DNA from: Capronia americana
Lineage: Eukaryota; Ascomycota; Eurotiomycetes; Chaetothyriales; Herpotrichiellaceae
Direction: 5' to 3'
DNA: 64,000 bases
Assembly (NCBI GenBank): GCA_016110215.1
Contig: JADWQD010000008.1
Coordinates: 1,956,938-2,020,937, forward strand
Shown: positions 44,197 to 57,050 of the stretch, one piece after another
Layout of the letters: every line of letters begins with the position of its first letter
Position numbering within the stretch: position 1 is the first letter of the stretch
Program-made: the position numbers and the translations under genes
Notes under the pieces: model-generated
Told to the model about the DNA's origin: nothing
The model's input: the letters and a program-made list of their open reading frames with translations, nothing else
Databases searched by the model: none

Positions 44197-44780
44197 TGTG
44201 GCGAAGAGATGGGAATGCTACAATCAGCTAGGATAGGTATTATCGTCTCGTATCGTTTGAAGTGCGTGCGTGCGTAGTTTTTGACACAATGTTATGTCGA
44301 TGGAGGGCGTCGGTCAAAGCTTGGTGATGGTCGAAGTTGTCTTGTCGACAACATCGGGCGAAGAAATGCGCTCGAGTGCTTGGGCTGTGGCTGCGCGCTG
44401 CTGGCACGTGATCACTTAGAAATCTCGCTTCCAGAATTTTCCTTGGCAGAGACGGAAGGCCGTGCTACTTTGCGATTGGTTTCTTCTTTTGCCTCCCCCA
44501 GATTTCTCCAGTCGATGGACCTGAGGCGGCGGTTCTTATGGCGAGAGCACAGGTCATTCTAGCTTTACGAGTACAGGGCTGCTACAGTACGGGTTCGAAT
44601 TCGGGATCTCGTCTCGCAGCTGGACCCCCGTGCATGACCTTCGATTGATCGATTTGCGCGACGCACCAACTCGGCTGAGATCGGCTATCGAGTGTACAGT
44701 CACATCCCATTCCAAGTCTTCTTGCCCTCGTTGGACATCCTGCATTCCCTCCTCTAAGGAAAAGGTCCGCATCGCCCATC
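44197..44780. other. Promoter of U2AF gene and 3' flank of GH31 gene
   Basis: 584 bp between two minus-strand genes. No gene, RNA or repeat supported; a GGTTCGAAT string near 44.59 kb is not part of a tRNA fold. Confidence 0.45.
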
Positions 44781-47089
44781 TCATCCGAAGATGCTGCTGA
44801 AATCCGACACCTGGGCCGACCCTCCCGTCTTGGTTGCGGAGGCAGAAACATTCTTCGCTCCACCCTTGCCATAAAACACGACTGTTGTCTGGTTGACGCC
44901 CAGATCGCCATCCCATTGGACAGTCGCAGTCTGGGACTCGGTCGAACTGCTCAGCGTGATATTCACCACCTCACTCCCATTGTAGTAAGGGAACACATAC
45001 GTGCCAAAGTTATAGCTTGGGAACGCCTCGATTGTCAGACTGGGAGCCCAGTTCTTCGTCCACTTGTTGTTGCCTTGGTAGATGTCGCCCTTGACGACGA
45101 GAGAGCCTTCGCGCACGTACACGGGGGAGTATTCCCACTGCAATGTCACATTCGTCGAAGAGCCGCCCTGGTACACTTTTGTCTTGTTGTAGTATTCCAG
45201 GTAGGCGCGGTTCGTGTACACGGAGACGGTGTCATTGGGGAAGTAGACTGTGCGACGACCACCTTCTTGCACTATCGGAGCAACAAAGAAGCTGTCGCCA
45301 AAGTAATATGCATCAGTGGTGTCGAGGACTTTCGGGTCGTTAGGGGCTTCGAGGAAGAGGGCGCGCATAACAGGTATGCCGGTCAAACTGGCTTGATATG
45401 TGAAGGATTTGATGTAGGGGAGTAGGGCGTGGTGTTCATTTGCGGTGGATTTGAGGATCGACACAAGTCGCGATGGATAGGGTGGATACCAGGGGGTATG
45501 GTTCGTGCCGACCATGATTTCGTACACGGGGGAGTAAGCTGAGAAGTGCATCCAGCGGGCCCAAACTTCTGGCGTAGGTTGGTCGGCCACGAGGTTGGGG
45601 GACCGGACGTAGCCTCCGGTATCTGACGACCAGGTTGAGAAGCCGAGCAAACCTGCGCGAATGCCCGAGGCAACGCTATATTGGAGTCCGGTGAAGTTGG
45701 CATGAGAATCACCGTTCCATATATTTGTTAAAGCGCGCGAACGATCGACGGCCGAGCGGGCGAAGTTGTAAAACCCGTTCTTGCCCCATTTGTTGGCCAT
45801 GGAGGTCTCACAGAGTTGTTCGAACAGTTGCATCTGGATGTTTTGTTCCCATACTGTTCCTCATTAGGCCGCTTCCATTATGAATATACACGATGTGGAC
45901 TTACCTGGCATCTCTCCCTCTTCACCACGGTCAATTTTATAACCCTTCACGCCAACAGATGGGAAGTACGACAACTTCTGCAAGAAATAATCATACGCCG
46001 CTGGTATGGAAAGGTTGAGCGCAGGTCCCAGGAAGAACTCTGGGTCAATGCCTGGGAAGAGCCATCCATTGGCGGCCGAGACGTTGAACAGCTCGTTATG
46101 CCAGAAGGCTCGGTTGGCTACCCACACTTGAAAGTCGAACCCCCAGGAAGAGAGATTGGCTATGAATTCCTTGGGGGTCGGGTAGTACTTCGGGTCGAAG
46201 TCGAAGTTGCCAAATGAATAGTTGCCTGAGCCGTAGGGGCGGTCGGCGAAAAAGGAAGAAGCTGCTTGTTGTCAGTACTTGGGGGATTTGAAAGGTGCAT
46301 GCAAGAGTCTCAGCAGGAGTCCAAGGACAACATACCGTGGATCTGGTTGTAGTAGAGATGGTCGATCACGTCATAGTAGTTCTCTTGAGCATTGCTGACA
46401 TAGCCATGGAAGTCCGTCTCGAAGTTATCGGACCAGAACGTCGGCCCATATCCAGAGTCTGGGGGCATGGTGATCCGTGCTGACAAGCTTGTGTATGTCT
46501 CAATGATTGACTTGTAGTCACCAGGGGTGGTTGGCAAAATGATATAGTAGACCAAGCTGCTCGTGTTGAAAATGAATTGTGCTTCACTTGGGCTGAATTG
46601 GAATGAGCCCATATCCAGAGTGTCAGCATACACGCCATAACCTTCGCTGCTGTAGAACGTTGGCGCTCGCGCATTGTCCCAGTTCGATCCGACCTCATTT
46701 CCGGCTCCTTTGAGGTCAAAGGAGATGCCATTGTTGGTGAGCGAATCATTCCATGGATATTCCCACACGCCGTAGAAATTTTCATTGGGTGCTGCTGCAA
46801 ATTGTGCTCCGGTGAACGCAGCTGTCGAGTTGTACTGAACCTTCACGACATTTGGCTGAATGATTGACCAGTCAACGATGCCTCCGCTGTTAGCGACTGC
46901 TCCGTCGCTGGAAGCTGACACCGGTGTGGTTGTTGTGTTCAATGGGCCACTAAGTATAGCTTTGTTGTTGACGGTGATTCCTTGGCTGGTAATAGTGAGT
47001 GCGAAAGGGTTGGTGCTAGAGACCGTAACATTGACAGCGGCCAGACTCGAGCCAAACAGGCTGCATGCAACCAGTAGCGACGTCCACAT
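44781..47089 (-). CDS. Secreted glycoside hydrolase family 31 (alpha-glucosidase/alpha-xylosidase type)
   Basis: Three exons: 47089-46336, 46261-45905 and 45859-44781. Introns are 74 bp (GTATGT) and 45 bp (GTAAGT), both phase 1. The spliced product is 729 residues. A signal peptide (MWTSLLVACSLFGSSLAA) leads into an N-terminal beta domain, then the barrel. The nucleophile is Asp362 in YKIDRGEEGE and the acid/base is Asp421 in NIWNGDSHANF. FSTWSSDTGGY and a C-terminal beta region follow. Many N-glycosylation sites agree with secretion. GH31 enzymes release glucose or xylose from alpha-linked glycans; the exact substrate is unassigned. Confidence 0.92.
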
Positions 47090-50000
47090 CTCGACGACAA
47101 GCTGCGCTTTCAGAACTGGATCTGTGCCCAGGAAGCCTCGAGCTTCACCATGGGGGGCCCGAGCTTGAGGCAGATATGTTGTTTCTACTCCCCAGCATGG
47201 ACATCATTGCACCGAAATGCCGAAGCGGTGTTGGAGCTGCCATGCGGTTGATGTCTGTCCCTGAGGATCTTCTCCATGGTTTATGAATATAGGCTGATTC
47301 TCGTCCACTGACTAGACCGCAAGGGGTATTGAAGCTGCATGGTGACTACGGCTTGGGGAAAGGTCAAGCCGGAATCTGCTTGATGACATATTAAGTGCGG
47401 ATCGGATTGTGGAGGATCCCCGCATGAAGCGGAGCTTTCCCAGTGTGACGCGGATCATTGCCGGTGCTTCAGAAGGCGAGAAGGACGATGCAAGGAACAG
47501 AGCCAGTGTCTGCGGAGAGAGGTGGGAGGGGATGTGTTCCAAGGTTTCCTGGCAAAATGAGAAGGATGAATTGGAGGCAGCTGTCGACTGCGACGATGGC
47601 GTGTTGCGACTGTATGTGGAGTGCTTCGTATTTTGTCTTGGCTGCAAGGCTGAACGACGTCTATCGAACCTACAGATATGAAGGTTCTCGCTGTTGGGTC
47701 AGGAATGGCAGACAATCACTCGGAAACGGGTCACATACGGACTTGAGGTTCATAAACACATAGAAGAGACCGTGCCGCTTCTGCGCCAAGACGTTCTGTC
47801 CCATGTAAAGTAGCGACCGGTCATACAATGCCCTCCAACACACTGCGGCTCTCTGGTAGAGGAAACCGGGAGATTCTAGGCTTTACTCTAGCCTGGCTGG
47901 TAGACACGTTCTGCCAGCCTGACCCGCTGACTGGAGACGGATGTCAATATCAGCATCTTCCTTGAGACTGAGGAGAGACGCTCATCAAGTTAAGAAGAGG
48001 AAGGCGACCCGCTGCGGAAGCGGCCTGTGCATCTTGAGAAGAGCAGCATCGTAGCATAGGCACCCATTCCAAAGATGCACCCCCGTTGCTCCCTAGAAGT
48101 TTCACGGCCGACTTGAAGGTGGTTGATCAGGGTGCGGTACAACTCACAACCAACCGCACCGCACCACTCAACACTAGACTTTCACAATTTCATTGATGCC
48201 GAACAGGAAACAAAAACGCAAAAACCAACCCGGACTCGAACTCGAACTCCAGCAAAAAGTGCAAAAACTATCCCCAGAAGCTGGGTTTGCAGGTTCTAGG
48301 TTAGGGAAACTGACCGAAGCCGTTTTTTCCGCAACAACTCGCATGTGACAAGATTTACCTTGCTACTGAGGGGTCTTCCTGTTACTTCGTTCAGAACTGC
48401 ATCTTCTTGCATTTGACCTTGTTTCCGGAAATCGAAGCGTGCCGTCGTAGACAGGCCCTCCCCAAGGATTAATCCCCAGTACTTCGTTAGATCGCGGAGT
48501 GGTTGCGTGAGATAACAGAACTGTGAAGTCCTGTGCCAGAGGAGGTTAACCCGGGTTCGCTGCACTCGTCTCTTAAATTGTTGACTGTTTTTCTCCTCGA
48601 CCAGAATATATGCACAATATTTTTTCGAGGCACTTCACTGAAGCGGAATCGGAGAATTTATTCTCCGCGCACAGGAGGGAAATTTTCTTCATTTGATGCT
48701 CCAGCCTCCTACCGAAGAGAAACATCCTCACCATATGACCAATCTCGTACTCGAGGTTTAGATTTGCCCAACTGCATTATGTTAATAACATGCATGACGA
48801 CAGGGCTGGATTTCCTAGAAGACATCGACGATAGTGCGTGGGAGAGTGCCGGCTTTGGTATGAACATATGAGCTCTGCGGGTGAATGACTCGCCTCAGCC
48901 ACGGCGATGACTTTGGCGAGGAGAGAGATGTCTGGAGCAGATGATAAAGCAGTGCGGAAGAAGAATTGAAGGAGCAGAATGAAGCCATCCTGGTAATATG
49001 TGCTGTCACGGCGGCTAGTGAATGGGTTGGCTATGAATAGTTCATCCACAGGGACCGACAGCAAACAGGAAGTGACAGAGACAACCGTGAGTAAAGAAGG
49101 AATGTGACCACAAACATAAGAAGGTGCCAAGAGCTGTACGTAAGGCAACGCCCCAAATCAATTCTGGTGAGGGGGTTGGGGCCTAAATAGAGTTGGTGGA
49201 GCTGTCCAACTCGATTGTCAAGCACCACAAGAATGCATCGCTAGGCTCAGAATCTTGTTCTCAAACCGCTTGAGCATCTAAGGCAACAACAACATTGCAT
49301 TTTGGCCTCCTGAGAACCATTCTTGAAACCATGTATAACCTTCCCCACCGCACCGGCGACTGGAGGGGTAACCTCAAGCTCCAGATGTGCCTGCTAATTC
49401 GAACGGGCAGCCATCCCCACTCAGGGGGACGTACGGCGTTGTGGCCAATATTTTAGCACTGTACCAACATGATGCGTTGACATCTCTGGATGAATACTTG
49501 GATTCTCCAATCTGGACAGTCTTGTGTTCAACGGCTCACTGCCAGCGTAGATGATATATATCTTAGCGAAGATGCCCACGTTGCGAACAATGCCATCGAA
49601 GCTCCGCGTCGTGCCGTCTTTCTTGCAGGAAGGCTGTCAGTTGCAGAAAATGCGCGCCAATCGATGGCATTCTCAGTCACCTTCCTTGTGTCGAAGCTAG
49701 ATCGAATCCTGACAGTTGCTGCTGCTTTCCGGCGAAGACCTGCCATGTTGCCGTTGAGCCGATGAAAATGGCGTTGGAGGGATTCCATCGCTATGTTGAC
49801 CTTGTGCTCGGCATGAGTCAGAGTGGAGCCGTGCTCGTTACCATGGAGTTCCTGGCGAAGGCACCAATAATGCTGTTGTAGATGCTCTTCGACTCTGTGT
49901 TGAGGACAGTGAGCCAACCAGTGTGGTAATCAAAACGCTTCTGCCGGATAATCATTTCTGAGCGTGTGCAACCCTACCGTTTTCGGCTCCATTGTGAGGT

Positions 50001-50261
50001 TGTCAAGTGTAAGTAGACAGTAGATAGAGTCCCTCAGAAGAAATGGACATTGAGCGGGAGCGTGCGTGAATGAGAGCTGTGGCGCTGTGGCTTTCAAGGC
50101 TTGTGGCTGGTGAGAAGTGGTGTGAGTTGAAGCTCTGAGGCCAGCGACCAATCAGCGGAGCCGGTAATTCAATCGCAGTTTCGAGCAACATTGACCTCCC
50201 TTGCTCTTACAATTCTACACCCGACAACACTGCTCAACCTCTCCACTCCTGGGCTATCACC
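47090..50261. other. Long gene-poor stretch
   Basis: About 3.2 kb. A 50-codon frame from ATG 48196 has a basic start but no support. A minus-strand frame at 49528-49917 looks partly protein-like but starts at TTG, and I could not join it to the ATG near 49.99 kb with legal splice phases. No RNA genes or repeats are recognised. The right end contains the COX4 promoter. Confidence 0.4.
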
Positions 50262-51138
50262 ATGTCGGTGGCACGCACAGCTTTTCAGCTGGCAAGGCGC
50301 GTGCCTTTCCAAGTCCCCCGCGTCGCTCCTCGAACATTCACCACCATCGCAGCTCGTCGTACGTAGATCAGATTCCCAAAGCTCCAGACAGCACCTCCGG
50401 AAACCCCTAGCTCAGCATGACCCAGGTTGTCGGAGCCGTACTAACTGACTTATGTGTGTAGGAGCAAGCAAGTTTGATCCGAAGCCTGGTGATCCGGAAG
50501 GAAAACTTCTCCCGTTCGAAGGTGAGCTACAAGCCACAAATCATGATCCAGGAAGAGCCGGCTGCAAAGAGGCAGGTACACTGGACAGCGAGCTGACATG
50601 GATCGGTCGCCTGCTACAGAAATCAAAACCGAGGCGGACCTCATCCCTCCCGGGGCTGCACGCGGCACCGTCCCTACCGATCTCGAACAAGCCACTGGTC
50701 TCGAACGCCTGGAGATCTTGGGAAAGATGCAAGGCATTGATATCTTTGACATGTCTCCGCTTCCATCAGACCGACTCGGTACCTTTGAGAATCCGATTGT
50801 GGTGAAATCCGCTGGCGACGAGTTCCAAGCCGGGTGCACAGGCTCGCCAGCCGACTCGCACAACGTCTCATGGCTAGTGGTATGTTTTGCCTCTTTTTCC
50901 GTCCCCCATTCGCAGACGAGCTTGCAAGAGCCCCAAACAACAGGCGTAGCTAATGGGGGATCAATAGCTGTCCCGTAAGCGACCTTTCGAGCGCTGCATC
51001 GAGTGCGGAAGTGTATACCGAATGGACTATGTCGGACCTCCAGATCAGCACGATGATCACCATGGCGACCACCACCACGGCTATGAAGAGCCCAAGACCA
51101 TGGCAGATTTTGTCAAGCCAGAATACTGGTACCGATGA
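50262..51138 (+). CDS. cox4: Cytochrome c oxidase subunit IV (COX4; mammalian subunit Vb type), mitochondrial
   Basis: Four exons: 50262-50358, 50462-50521, 50620-50879 and 50968-51138. Introns are 103, 98 and 88 bp. The product has 195 residues. The N-terminus is an Arg-rich, acid-free mitochondrial presequence (MSVARTAFQLARRVPFQVPR). The mature part has KFDPKPGDPEGKLLPFE, RLEILGKMQGIDIFD and the zinc-binding cluster: Cys in AGCTGSPADSH and the CIEC pair in RPFERCIECGSVYRMDY. A histidine-rich insert (DDHHGDHHHGYEE) precedes the conserved MADFVKPEYWYR end. It is a nuclear-encoded structural subunit of complex IV in the inner membrane. Confidence 0.95.
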
Positions 51139-52852
51139 GCCAAACTGGCGTGTAGAGAAGAATTTGGTTCGATGCTGGGTGAGCGTTGCATGGGGAGGGA
51201 GAAAAGCTGTACATAAAGACACAACTTCGGGTAAGAGAATCGTAGCTCCGCGCAGCATGAGTGCTGGTGGTACATCATCCTCTCGTTTCATGGAACTGGT
51301 TTTCTTCGAATTTTTCGCCGGGCTGTGTCCTGCGTCTCGGTCAAGAGACTCTTTACGACGACGGATTCCCCCGGCACCGCACCCTTCCCTCCCGGCGGTG
51401 CGAGAAATCACTACAAAACTGGCGCTTGCTTTACCGATTTTGTACTTTTCTCATCAAGATGGAAGTGTTCGCATCCAACGCGGACAGTTTCTGACACTCC
51501 CACACTCCCCGAACGGGCCTACATACAGAATGGAGTCTTTGGGACTGTTATCGACGCCCAACTTACTTTTCCTTTCAGCCTTCACAACTTGTTAGCGAAT
51601 GTGGAGAGAAGCACAGCTGAATCCTCAGTTTCAGCTAAGCGAATGGCCAAGCTTGCGAGGCCTGGGCTCAACTGCCACCGAGCTTTCCTGCTCTGAAGCA
51701 CAATTACATCCACTGAGACACTAGGACTGGGCTACATTGATTTGAAGTCCTCGGCCTTTCTTCCCTCCGACTGGCCTTGTCTGACGTGCAAGCTTCGGCC
51801 TGACCACTCGAGTCCCGACCATCTGCTCAGAATTTGCGCCAACTCATTGTCCTGTGGAGGTGCCTCTTCTCAGGAGCGGGCTCTGCAACGAAGCTGTATA
51901 CGTTGGGAATTGGTCCAGTATAATCTGGCTCCGACACAAGGACAAGCGCCAGGTCAGCACCAGAAGCAGAACAGATACTAATTACCGGTCCCAAGTTCTT
52001 TTCTCGAACCACAAGATTTCGCCTCTGCATTCATGTCGACAAGTGCGTTTCTGAGGAAGCTCGCTTCGCTTCAATAAGTCACCTTGGGCCACACCCTTCA
52101 ACGACCAGATCACACCTGTCACAAAAACTATTTGTCCCCGAGCTTGGCCTCTAACCCTATCTCCATGCCCTGCGACTTGCGTGAAACCCCAGCGCACAAT
52201 GATGCCGCTTCTCGTCTGTATAAGCACTTCGACTTGATTTCAACGGAGGGATCTTCTCGGACTGAGGCCTTCCTTTCCGTCTGACGATCATTATCACCTA
52301 CAAGACCATCAAGTGCACAGACCGTTTCAATCTCAGGACAAGCGCCACCAAAAATGCAACCGTTCGAGCCTGGTACACTCAGATCCTCATTGAACCTGAA
52401 CTTTCACCTAATTGATCGGCCCTTAGAAATCGAAGCAAAGAGGAAGACCTAGCCTCCTGGATGTCCCAAGCCATTACCACATTTGAACATCAATTCAGCG
52501 GCCCAAAAGAGGCCTCGGATTTCAACAGGCACAGATAGGAATCTCCACTCAACAGATTAGAGAGATGCACGTGAAGCAATCAAGTGCTCATACCAAGCGT
52601 TTCCATCAGCAGAACTACCAACCTCGTCAACAATACATCTACTTTACCGCACATCATGGTAAGTCGGACATCCGGTTCCGTCACATTTGCCCAAGCAGAG
52701 GGCAGCATCCTTCTCGGAGCGTCATTGACTTCCTCGTTGAAGGCCCATCCTCCACCTTCAGCACGCCTTCATTGTCTGATGTCAATGGGGTCTCCTATTC
52801 TGGCTATGGGCCGTCATCGCTCATCGACTGTGGTCTAACTGATCGCTCTAGA
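51139..52852. other. Intergenic, relic upstream of the J-domain fragment
   Basis: About 1.7 kb. A GTAAGT donor near 52.66 kb and a CTAAC...CTCTAG acceptor at 52.85 kb suggest an old intron leading into the broken J-domain sequence. No intact gene seen. Confidence 0.4.
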
Positions 52853-53020
52853 GCCTCCCCATACTACGATATCCTCGGGGCTAAGCCTGACGCCACGCAA
52901 TGGGAGATCAAGATATCCTAACACAAGCTCGCCATAGCCGCCTATCCCATAACAGCCCGAGAGAAAAGAGCACGGATGCACGATTCACAGCTAAAGGAGA
53001 GCGTACGAAAATTTGCTTAA
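52853..53020 (+). pseudogene. DnaJ/J-domain fragment, disrupted
   Basis: The frame from 52853 reads SPYYDILGAKPDATQWEIK, a good match to the first two helices of a J-domain. TAA at 52919-52921 then interrupts it. Beyond the stop the frame continues HKLAIAAYP, which keeps the KLA helix but lacks the HPD tripeptide that activates Hsp70. The remainder ends at TAA 53018-53020. With the premature stop, no HPD and no glycine-rich or substrate domain, it is best read as a decayed J-protein gene. An intact acceptor-like site just upstream supports descent from a real exon. Confidence 0.65.
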
Positions 53021-53918
53021 TGAACACACGCGCGCCAAGTACGACTGATAATGCATAGAGAACTCCGGAGTCACAGCCAAACTTTTCAGTAGTGCCGCTC
53101 AGCCTCACTCCGCGCCGTTCAACTCAACTGGATTCAGTGGCCATGGTCCTGGCCTGTCTTGCCCCAAGCAATCCTGACCCGTCGCCCGGCCCTCCGTCGC
53201 CCGGAACATCCAGAGAGATCCAGCATGTCCACATTCGCCATATACAATGCCGATAAGCCTTCATGACTGGTTGACAGGAGGGTCGGAGGCTCAGGTCCTG
53301 TTTGGCCACGAAATTGACGCTAGTGGCTGCGCACTACACCAGCGCCTTGCCGTGAAATGCTGGAATCACTGGATTCCCTGTGGGATTTTAACAGTTGCAT
53401 GAACGAGGAGCTGTTCCGGCGGACAAGTAACGTGAGATTGGTTCCAAGGTAGGTAGATCAGAACGTGGTGGTAGCGGAGCGAAGCCAAGTTGCCAAGTGG
53501 GCGTGCGAATCCATGGGGGACTTGAAGCGGTGGCGGGTATTTCAGCCTTTTGTAATTCTATTATTGATGCAAGATTTCGCAATGTTATAAGCTAGCCAGC
53601 ATGGAAAGAAGGAGGGGCTGTTGAGTTATCCCCCGAACGAGCATAATGCAGATGGGACTCGAGTGAGGTTTTCAGAACAAGAGGGCAGAATTTCGTTCAC
53701 TTTCGCACCTAGCATTAGACATGCTAATTAGGCGTCTGCTGAATTCATGTGTATATTCGTAGCTCATCCCAAGCCGGTCTAGCTAGGTAGGCAGAATCGC
53801 AAGGTCCTGCATATCACGAAGCAGGAAGTTCAGGTTCAAGTCTTTCAGCGCGAAGTCAAATCCTTCGTCCAAGGACCTGCACACATACGAACCCACGTAC
53901 ATCCTACTCCGTCCCCAT
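53021..53918. other. Intergenic, no gene seen
   Basis: About 900 bp leading to the 3' end of the minus-strand ABM-like gene. Nothing supported. Confidence 0.45.
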
Positions 53919-54831
53919 TCAAACCTCCTTCCTCTCCAGACCACGACAACTAACATGGAACATCACCAAACTCAGCACCCCTTCCATCTCCGTGATCAAA
54001 TGGACATTCTCCCTAAACAGCTCGGTCTTCCGAAACGCCATATGCGCACCGACGCTCGGCCATCCAATGAACGCCGTGAATAGGGCTCCTTTCCGCCGTC
54101 CTGCCTGTAGTCCCGTCTCTGCCTCTGATACTACTTCATCTCCCTTTGCCACTGGGCCCCCTCCAACCCTGAAGGGAAAATCCGTCTCCACACCCCATCC
54201 GCATCCCACGCCCCTGACATCCTCGCACCGACTGAGCGCCATGTCCACGAACCGCTGGAATCGCGCACTCGCCGCATCTTGGGCCGCCCGCGAGATATCC
54301 GAGGCGAAATAAGCCAGCATCACCTCCGTGACGGGGGACAGGAGGACAAGCGGCGGAAAGGGTGTCACGACGACGTGCCCGGAGAATTCGCTGTGCGTGA
54401 GGATCTTGGGCAGATCTTTGACTGCATCGCGGCCGGGCCTAGGAGCGAGCGAGAGAGAGAGAGACGGAGTTCAGAATTCGCGCGCATACGTATGTCTTGA
54501 TATCCAAACAGAGAATCACTGGAACTTACCCGTTCGCAAACTTTTCATGGTGTTCCACGCTGTCAAAGTCGAAGAAGGCCCAGAGCTTGGGCGGAGCGGG
54601 ATCCGGATCCGGATCGGTGGCTCGAGCATCGTCGTCGGCGGTCTTTGATTCGGCATTCTCCTCCTCCGCGTCGGCTTCGAGCTCTACACCCCAGTAGACG
54701 CGATAGGGGCCCCCTGGTGCGGTGGTGACGGTCTCGTAGACCCGTGTCAGGATCTGGCCGGCTTCGGTGGTGTCGTCCATGACGTCCAGGCCGGGCTTGA
54801 CGCCCATGCAGCCGATTTCGGTGACGGGCAT
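53919..54831 (-). CDS. Protein with two dimeric alpha/beta-barrel (ABM-like) modules
   Basis: Two exons, 54831-54530 and 54438-53919, with a 91-bp intron (GTAAGT donor, GA-rich interior), phase 2. The product is 273 residues. The first module ends LWAFFDFDSVEHHEKFANG and the second contains ALFTAFIGWPSVGAHMAFRK and ENVHLITEME. Both fit the repeated beta-alpha-beta pattern of antibiotic-biosynthesis-monooxygenase-like proteins. An acidic, Asp/Pro-rich loop (about 70-85) interrupts the first module. These folds occur as small oxygenases or as non-enzymatic binding proteins; no catalytic assignment is possible. Fold assignment is by pattern only. Confidence 0.65.
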
Positions 54832-57050
54832 TGTGATTGTAGGTGAGTGAATGAGTGAGTAAGTGGGTGAATGTGTGGCGGCACTGAGCCAGGAGGTACG
54901 TGGTGGGGATATACAATTAGAGTTGTTGGACTTAGTGCGACTGTGTCTACACTCGGTGAGTTTATGTACACACCCGGTGAATTAGGCTGCAACAAAAACC
55001 CGGCATCGACGATGACGCTGATGGGTAATATACTGTCCGAAAGGGTTTTCTTCCGAAGTGATTAATTACAGCACGCGTCCGTCTCAGGCAGCAACACCCC
55101 AGAAACCGGCATGGTGCATCAGATGCGTGGTGATCAGCGATGTATAAACCGTGTATCCTACACCACGCCCTTTCTAGGTGGAACATGGACATGAGAACGA
55201 TCTCAGATGCGGGCAGGACAGCAGACCGTTCTCAGACTATACATTGAGGCGCACGATCTCTTCCTAAAGCCGGCCTAAGCGTGGGCTCACGCACGGAATT
55301 TCCATACCATCACAACAGACGTGTTGAGAGTGAGGCCCTTCAAGACGTCCAACGACCGCCATAAAGGTCACGCGCCCAAGGCCTCGACATCAGCAATGAA
55401 ACCGTCTTTGTACAGTAGGTAATTCCCAAAACGGAAATCCTTGCCAACATAGCCCGATGAGAAAGAAGATATGAACAACTCTAGTTCGCTACTCCTGCAC
55501 TTCGGGTCCTCCTGTTGAACCGAGCATACTCCGAGGCACCTCGTCGGCGCCGTTATACCCAAAAGTCAGCCTTACACAGCCTCGGGTGGCAAAGAAGGCA
55601 ACGGAGAGAAGGCCTAGTGGCAGATAAGCCCTCTTGAGACAACGGCGTGTCTTAAGAGTGCCTCAGAGTGCCTCAGAGTGCCCCCGAGTGCCTTAGAAGT
55701 GCCTCGGCGGTAGTATTAAGGAAGAGAGATATAGGCGTCTTTTAGATATATAAGAAGGCGTAAAGACCTTTATAAATAAGTAAATAGACAGCTGTACAAT
55801 GGCATATGCATATATGACTGCAAATAGCGCCTCAGCTCAACACCTCCGAACAGCGTACCTTCCTTTAGGAGTTGGGACGCGCAGGGGCTGTTGTTACTCC
55901 AAGGATCAGTGTGGGTTGGATGGTCGGGCCTCTAGAAGACATTCCCTGTGCAGTAGGAGTTCCAGTTAAATACCCTCCTGACTACCTTGTGGGATCGCAT
56001 GCCCCTAACACCCGGTCCCGGCCGGGCTCATGCGCTGTGATGGACGAGGGAAAGGGGTAGAGGGGTAGTAATAGACCATCCCGCGACTCAGATTTTATGT
56101 ATCTGGTTTCGCTTGCCTCCTAAGGGAGCGATTTGGTAGTAGGCGTGAGAAGAGGGCACAGAGCAAGGTTCCCGGGATGTTTGTGTAGGTAGAAAGAGTC
56201 ACTGAAGAGTTAGGCGAAAGGTGGGTGAAAGGCACCCACTGCACCTAAAAGGCATCATGGGCGCAGGATGACGTCAGTCACAGCTCGTATTCCTCAGTAG
56301 GTGCTCGGGACGGTTGGTGTTGACTTCTCCTGCTCTCTGCAGCCTACCATCCACACCAGTTTCCAATCGCTACCATTTGGCTGCGGTGAAACTGCAATAT
56401 GAAAATCCCATCCCGTTCTGCTTACTTCACCATTTTCTTTCGCACGCGACCATATAAATCAGAGAACTCGAAGCTATTCCAGAGATCATGAAGTTTTTTC
56501 TAGACTGCTCAGCACGAGTCTACCTCTCCCCCAAAAGAATCGCGTCTTCAGGCCCTTCCGAACACCGATAATACCACGATGCATCGCGTCTCATCTTTGC
56601 CAACAGCACTCTCATGCTCGCTCTTTTTCCCACCTCCTCCTTCGCACCGTGCCGCATAATTATGCCACTACTCTTGTCGATCTTCGAAACACGCCATCCA
56701 GTTCATGAGGACAAGTAATTCGCGTCTTGCCTTTGATTCCCAGACACGAGCAACGGCATTATGCTTGGCCTTGGGGTCGGGCTTGGCGTGACGAGCATGC
56801 CCAAGCTCATGGGATTTGGCGGTCGAAGAGCACAGAGGGTTACAGACAGGGTAGTGGACACGAGGATGCTAAGCGATCAGACCACGCCGATGAAGTGGGT
56901 GGACGAGGAAGTAAGAGAGGTAGCCCTATCCCCAGTCAGGATGGAGGGCCTGGCTTTACGAGTAAGACATCCCGATCATGAAGCCAAGAGTCGTGTAAGT
57001 TGGGGATTTATTGAGCACCCTCGATCTTGTCAGACTGCCTCGTCGGTGCC
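54832..57050. other. Gene-poor, repeat-scarred region
   Basis: About 2.2 kb. It contains a (GTGA)-type simple repeat at 54.84-54.88 kb, the short tandem array at 55.65 kb followed by an AT-rich patch, and no supported gene. The look is of an old, mutated repeat insertion. Confidence 0.45.
55649..55711. repeat. Degenerate 10-bp tandem repeat beside AT-rich patch
   Basis: About five units related to GTGCCTCAGA, some changed to GTGCCCCCGA or GTGCCTTAGA. They are followed at 55.72-55.80 kb by an AT-rich stretch that resembles the AT-only right end of the window. Confidence 0.7.

Noticed and set aside
43435..44277. 280-codon plus-strand open frame
   Set aside because: Antisense shadow of the G/C-rich U2AF gene.
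44590..44605. tRNA T-loop-like string GGTTCGAAT
   Set aside because: No matching acceptor, D or anticodon arms could be folded around it.
49528..49917. 129-codon minus-strand frame
   Set aside because: It looks partly protein-like but begins at TTG, and legal splice phases do not connect it to the ATG near 49.99 kb.
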